Shown here one piece after another: positions 60,087-64,000 of a stretch of DNA of 64,000 nt. This stretch comes from Streptomyces sp. NBC_00285 (GTDB lineage: Bacteria > Actinomycetota > Actinomycetes > Streptomycetales > Streptomycetaceae). A program made the translations under genes and the position numbers. The notes under the pieces are model-generated. The model had not been told where the DNA came from and did not search any database. It saw nothing but the letters and a program-made list of their open reading frames with translations. The stretch is from assembly GCF_036174265.1 (NCBI RefSeq), contig NZ_CP108055.1, forward strand, positions 9,548,001 through 9,612,000, written 5' to 3'. Every line of letters begins with the position of its first letter. Position 1 is the stretch's first letter.

Positions 60087-62879
60087 TCACGGCAGCGGCT
60101 GTTCCGCCCAGATCACCTTGCCCGCCGGTGTGTACCGGGTGCCCCAGCGCTCGCTCAGCTGGGCGACCAGGAACAGTCCGCGGCCGCCCTCGTCGGTCAT
60201 CGCCGCGTACCGCAGATGCGGCGAGGTGCTGCTGCTGTCGAAGACCTCGCAGATCAGGGTGCGGTCGTGCAGCACGCGCACGTGGATGGGGTCGCCGCCG
60301 TAGCGGATCGCGTTGGTGACGAGTTCGCTCAGGATCAGCTCCGTCGTGAACGCGAGATCGTCCAGGCCCCAGCGGGCCAGCTGCCGGGACACCACCGCCC
60401 GGACGTCCGCGACGGCCGCCGGTTCGGCGGGGACCTGCCACTCGGCGATCCGGTCGGCGGCGAGCGCCCGGGTGCGGGCCACGATCAGGGCGATGTCGTC
60501 GGTGGCCCGGGTCGGCGGCCGCGCGTCGAGCACGGCCCGGCAGGTGTCCTCGGGCGAGGGGCCCGCCTGTTCCAGCGCGGTGCGCAGCAGTTCCAGGCCC
60601 ACGTCGATGTCGCGTTCCCGGTCCTCCACCAGTCCGTCCGTGTACAGCACCAGTCGGCTGCCCTCGGCCAGTTCCAGGTCGGCCGTCTCGAACGGCAGAC
60701 CGCCCAGGCCCAGGGGCGGGCCTGCGGGCACGTCCGCGTACTCGACGCTGCCGTCGGGGTGGATGAGGGCGGGCGGCGGGTGACCGGCGCGGGCGATCGT
60801 GCACAGCCGTGACACCGGGTCGTAGACCGCGTACAGGCAGGTCGCGCCCGTGACGGGGGAGTTGTCGCTCTCCTCCGCCTCGTCCTGGTCGATGCGGGCG
60901 ACCAACTCGTCCAGCAGGGCGAGCAGTTCGTCGGGCGGCAGGTCGAGGGCGGAGAAGTTGTGCACCGCCGTGCGCAGCCGCCCCATCGTGGCCGCGGCGT
61001 GCAGCCCGTGCCCCACGACGTCACCGACCACGAGCGCGACCCGCGCACCGGACAGGGGCAGTACGTCGAACCAGTCGCCGCCCACCCCCGCCTGCGCGGG
61101 CAGGTACTTGTAGGCGATGTCCAGCGCGTCCTGCTCGGGCAGCCGACGCGGCAGCAGACTGCGCTGCAGGGTCACCGCCATGGTGTGCTCGCGGGTGTAG
61201 CGGCGGGCGTTGTCGATGGAGACCGCGGCCCGGGTGACGAGTTCCTCGGCGAGGGCGACCTCCTCGGCGTCGAAGGGCTGGGGCTTCTCCGAACGCCAGA
61301 AGCTGACCGTGCCCAGGACGAGGTTGCCGGCCCGCAGGGGCACGGTGATCAGCGAGTGGATGCCGTACCCCACGACCTTGGCGGAGCGCTCCAGGTCCTG
61401 CGCGCGCCACCCGGTGGCCTCGGCGAGGCGGGCCTCAAGGACGGCCCGGCCGCTGCTGATGCCGCGGGTCTGGGGAGCGGAGTCGACCAGGGGGATCTTC
61501 TCGCCGACCTGGTACAGCGGGGCATCCTTGCGGATCCCGCTGAGTGCGGTGCGGCGCAGGGTGGTGGCCGCCTCGGGCTGACCGCCGCTGAGTACCGGGT
61601 CGAACAGGTCGACCGTGGCGAAGTCCGCGAACCGCGGTACGGCCAGTTCCGCCAGTTCCTCGGCGGTGCGGGTGACGTCCAGGCTCGTTCCGATGCCCAT
61701 CGTGGCGTCGTACAGGATGTCCAGGCGCTCGCGGGCCGCCTCGGCGCGCCCGGACAGGGCGCGCAGTTCGGTCGAGTCGCGCAGGGTGGCGACGCTTCCC
61801 GGCGGGCCGCCCTGGATGTCCGTGGGTCGCTGATTGACCGCCAGGAGCCGGTCCTTGACCCGGTGCACCTCGTCCGTGGCCACCCGCCCTGAGGCCAGCA
61901 GCCCGGCGGTGTCGGCAGGCAGCGCGAGGTCGAGCACGTGCCGGCCCTCGGCGTCCGCGGGCAGGTCGAGCAGCCGGTGGGCCTCGTCGTTGGCGAGCAG
62001 CAGCCTGCCCTCGCCGTCGACGATGAGGACGCCTTCCCGTACGGCGTGCAGGACCGCGTCGTGGTGCTCGTACATGCGGGTCATCTCGTGCGGTCCCAGA
62101 CCGTGCGTCTGACGCAGCAGCCGCCGGCTGACCAGAGCCGTGCCCGCCGTGGCCAGGGCCAGACCCACGGCGGCGGCCGTCAGGAGCAGCGGCAGTTGCT
62201 GGTCGGCGGTGCCGCCCACCTTGGCGGTGGTGATGCCGGCCGACACCAGGCCCACGACCTTGCCGTCGGCCGCCTTGATCGGGACGACGGCCTGCACGAG
62301 CGGTCCGATGGTGCCCGTGATGTCCTCGGTCACGACGTGCCCGGCCAGCGCGTCCGTGATGTCCCCGACGAACTTCTTGCCGATGCGGTCGGGCTTGGGG
62401 TGCGTGTACCGGATGCCGTCGGTGTTCATGACGACGATGAAGTCCACCTCGGTCGCCACCCGGGCCGCCTCGGCGCGCGGCTGGAGCACCGCCGAGGGGT
62501 CGGGGCTGCTGAGGGCCGCCACGGTGCCCGGGGCGTTGGCGAAGGCCTCGGCCACGGCGACGGAACGGTTGCGGGCCTCCACCGTGCTGTCGCGCCGCAC
62601 CTGGAGCACCAGCGCCCCCACCGCGGCCACGACCAGCAGAAGGACGATCACCACTTGCAGGACGAACACCTGTCCGGCCACACTGCGCCCGCCGAGCGCC
62701 GCCCGCAGGGCCCCCTGCCCGCGCGCCGTCCGCTCTGCGTCGCGATCCGTCCGCGTGGGCGAACTGCCCAGGACGGGGCCGTCGTGCCGGTCGTGAGCGC
62801 GGTCGGGTGTGTGCGGTGGGCGGGGGCCGTCGGGGCGACGGGCCGACCCGCCCCCGGAGCGGCCCAGGAGTCGGACCAT
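60087..62879 (-). CDS. Multidomain sensor phosphatase: Cache-PAS-GAF-PP2C-HATPase
   Basis: A 930-residue protein that likely acts in a sigma-factor partner-switching network. Order: basic cytoplasmic tail; membrane helix at about 72-92 (VFVLQVVIVLLLVVAAVGALVL); extracytoplasmic single Cache/CitA-type sensor (IVVMNTDGIRYTHPKPDRIGKKF) to about 225; second helix; PAS (HAVREGVLIVDGEGRLLLAND) at about 275-370; GAF at about 400-545; SpoIIE PP2C (GVGGDWFDVLPL, LVVGDVVGHGLHAAA, VLYTDGLVEDRERDID); and a C-terminal HATPase with ILSELVTNAIRYGG and DEGGRGLFLVAQLSERWG. The PP2C and HATPase in one chain mean it may both dephosphorylate an anti-anti-sigma factor and act as its kinase. Confidence 0.92.
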   Translation of the reverse strand: MVRLLGRSGGGSARRPDGPRPPHTPDRAHDRHDGPVLGSSPTRTDRDAERTARGQGALRAALGGRSVAGQVFVLQVVIVLLLVVAAVGALVLQVRRDSTVEARNRSVAVAEAFANAPGTVAALSSPDPSAVLQPRAEAARVATEVDFIVVMNTDGIRYTHPKPDRIGKKFVGDITDALAGHVVTEDITGTIGPLVQAVVPIKAADGKVVGLVSAGITTAKVGGTADQQLPLLLTAAAVGLALATAGTALVSRRLLRQTHGLGPHEMTRMYEHHDAVLHAVREGVLIVDGEGRLLLANDEAHRLLDLPADAEGRHVLDLALPADTAGLLASGRVATDEVHRVKDRLLAVNQRPTDIQGGPPGSVATLRDSTELRALSGRAEAARERLDILYDATMGIGTSLDVTRTAEELAELAVPRFADFATVDLFDPVLSGGQPEAATTLRRTALSGIRKDAPLYQVGEKIPLVDSAPQTRGISSGRAVLEARLAEATGWRAQDLERSAKVVGYGIHSLITVPLRAGNLVLGTVSFWRSEKPQPFDAEEVALAEELVTRAAVSIDNARRYTREHTMAVTLQRSLLPRRLPEQDALDIAYKYLPAQAGVGGDWFDVLPLSGARVALVVGDVVGHGLHAAATMGRLRTAVHNFSALDLPPDELLALLDELVARIDQDEAEESDNSPVTGATCLYAVYDPVSRLCTIARAGHPPPALIHPDGSVEYADVPAGPPLGLGGLPFETADLELAEGSRLVLYTDGLVEDRERDIDVGLELLRTALEQAGPSPEDTCRAVLDARPPTRATDDIALIVARTRALAADRIAEWQVPAEPAAVADVRAVVSRQLARWGLDDLAFTTELILSELVTNAIRYGGDPIHVRVLHDRTLICEVFDSSSTSPHLRYAAMTDEGGRGLFLVAQLSERWGTRYTPAGKVIWAEQPLP

Positions 62880-63033
62880 GTGCCCATGTCTACACTGCTG
62901 CGCCGCAGGAGGCGAGGGGCGTCACACGGTGTGACAGAACGGCGACAGACCCTCCCCATCACGTCCTGAATTCACCCCGGCAGCCCCGGCGTGTCCCGGC
63001 GTGTCCCGGCGACGCCGACCGGGTGGGCGGGGT

Positions 63034-63215
63034 CGGGTATCGGGGACGGGGTCGTGCGCAGGGCGGACAGATGCCGCGTTACGGGGGCACGCGCCGGATG
63101 GGCGGATTTCGGGGTACGGGGTTGCACGACGGGTGGGCGGGTGTCGGCCCAGGGGGTTTGCGCGCCGGGCGGCCGGATGCCGGGCTACGGCGTCGCGCGC
63201 CGGGTGGCGAGCAGC
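63034..63215. repeat. Degenerate tandem repeat of about 36 bp
   Basis: Four to five diverged units starting near 63034, 63075, 63111, 63147 and 63182. Each reads roughly TACGGGG-(N)-GCGCGCCGGGTGGGCGGATG. The last unit overlaps the 3' end of the phosphatase gene and includes its stop. Fills most of the 305-bp gap after that gene; no hairpin array or coding content. Confidence 0.55.
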
Positions 63216-64000
63216 AGGGCGATGTCGTCGGGGCGGTCCACGGCGTGCCGGGCGATCGCCGTCAGCCGGTCCGCCACACCCGCGAGGTTCCGGCCGCCCG
63301 TACGGGCGGCGGGCGCACCGGCCTTCGCCAGCGCCACCCGCAGCGCGGTGATCCCCTCGTCGATGTCGACGCCGGGCCGCTCCACCAGCCCGTCCGTGTA
63401 CAACGCCAGGATCGCGCCGGGTTCCATCCGGAGCTCGGTGACCGGGTAGCGGGCCTTCGGGTCCACTCCGAGCACGACCCCGCCGGGCAGGTCCAGGACC
63501 TGGGTACGGCCGTCGGGGCGGCGCAGCAGCGGGGGCGGGTGTCCGGCGCGGGCCGCCTTGGCCACTCCGGTGGCGGGGTCGAGCCGGATGTAGCAGCAGC
63601 TCGCGAACAGTCCGGGGTCGAGGTCGATGAGGAGATGGTTGGTGCTGCTCATCACCTCGTCCGGCGGCCGGTCGCCGAGCGCGAACGCCCTTACCGCGCT
63701 ACGCAGTTGGCCCATGGTGGCCGCTGCCTGCACGCCGTGTCCCTGTACGTCCCCGATGACCAGGGCCAACCCGTCACCTGACTCGACGACGTCGTACCAG
63801 TCGCCGCCGACGTCCATCCCCACGGTTCCCGGCAGATACCGGCCGGTCGTCTCCAGCTGCGGATGCGCCGACAGCCGACGGGGGAGCAGGGCCTGCTGCA
63901 GACCTCGGGCCAGCGCGGACTCCGACTCGTAGCGCCGCGCCTTCTCCAGGGCGTGGGCGATGAGCCCGGCCAGCGCGGTGAGCACCGTGCGTTCCTCGGT
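63185..64000 (-). CDS. GAF/SpoIIE-type PP2C phosphatase (C-terminal part)
   Basis: The last 271 residues of a phosphatase that enters from the right edge of the window. The visible N-terminal part ends a GAF-like helix (TVLTALAGLIAHALEKARRYE), followed by a PP2C domain with LARGLQQALLPRRL, GVDMGGDWYDVVE-like metal site (read as GMDVGGDWYDVVES), LVIGDVQGHGVQAAATMGQLR, ARAGHPPPLLRRPDG, ILALYTDGLVERPGVDID and DRPDDIALLLATRR. It is the same type as the preceding large sensor, oriented in tandem with it, but lacks the C-terminal ATPase. The start lies outside the window. Confidence 0.9.
   Translation of the reverse strand, partial: TEERTVLTALAGLIAHALEKARRYESESALARGLQQALLPRRLSAHPQLETTGRYLPGTVGMDVGGDWYDVVESGDGLALVIGDVQGHGVQAAATMGQLRSAVRAFALGDRPPDEVMSSTNHLLIDLDPGLFASCCYIRLDPATGVAKAARAGHPPPLLRRPDGRTQVLDLPGGVVLGVDPKARYPVTELRMEPGAILALYTDGLVERPGVDIDEGITALRVALAKAGAPAARTGGRNLAGVADRLTAIARHAVDRPDDIALLLATRRATP

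Noticed and set aside
63034..63215. CRISPR array
   Set aside because: Units are contiguous, diverged and have no unique spacers; no cas genes.

Overview
The window is about 70% GC, shows strong third-position GC bias, and carries families that are typical of Streptomyces: DUF397 with an XRE/DUF5753 regulator and an ATP-binding partner, DUF5133, DUF5709, Methyltransf_19, many SpoIIE-type phosphatases, Tat-exported glycosidases and a graspetide (ATP-grasp RiPP) locus. It reads as Streptomyces chromosome, accessory to arm-like in content. I see no rRNA, tRNA, CRISPR array or prophage.

Layout. 1-4.7 kb: the start of an RpiR-type regulator, a lone DUF3662 protein, a GT39-like membrane glycosyltransferase and a Tat-exported PAP2/haloperoxidase-like protein. 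4.8-14.3 kb: a sugar-uptake locus. A BadF-type sugar kinase diverges from a ROK regulator across a perfect inverted repeat. A lipoprotein binding protein, two permeases and two large uncharacterised, probably glycan-active proteins follow in one operon. 14.3-18.6 kb: a small P-loop kinase, a SnoaL-like protein, and a translationally coupled beta-phosphoglucomutase-like HAD plus GH65 phosphorylase pair. 18.8-30.9 kb: membrane proteins, a nickel/cobalt permease with a candidate Nur box, an APC permease operon, SthA transhydrogenase, a molybdopterin sulfite-oxidase-like enzyme, an MMPL exporter and a PP2C phosphatase. 31-43 kb: GH64 glucanase with a LacI-type operator, a GNAT gene with an upstream leader ORF, two methyltransferases, and an AbaA/WhiJ-like regulatory locus. 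43-45 kb: a graspetide precursor and its ATP-grasp ligase. 45-54 kb: repeat-containing and membrane proteins, a PadR-controlled pair, and a row of secreted proteins (lamin-tail, GH43-AbfB, EEP-jacalin).

54.6-57.1 kb holds the most striking structure. An IS110-family element sits inside a lipoprotein substrate-binding gene; removing it restores a 325-residue reading frame exactly. Its 229-nt left end contains, in the right order and polarity, short segments matching the left target, right target, left donor and right donor. These lie in stem-enclosed loops, as in a bridge RNA. The element's right end carries TTGACA, and joining the two ends would place it 17 nt from TACCTT, making a promoter for that RNA only in the circular form.

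57-64 kb: a flavin monooxygenase, an FprA-type ferredoxin reductase behind a candidate iron box, and two SpoIIE-phosphatase sensor proteins, the last cut off by the right edge. Between those two lies a degenerate 36-bp tandem repeat.
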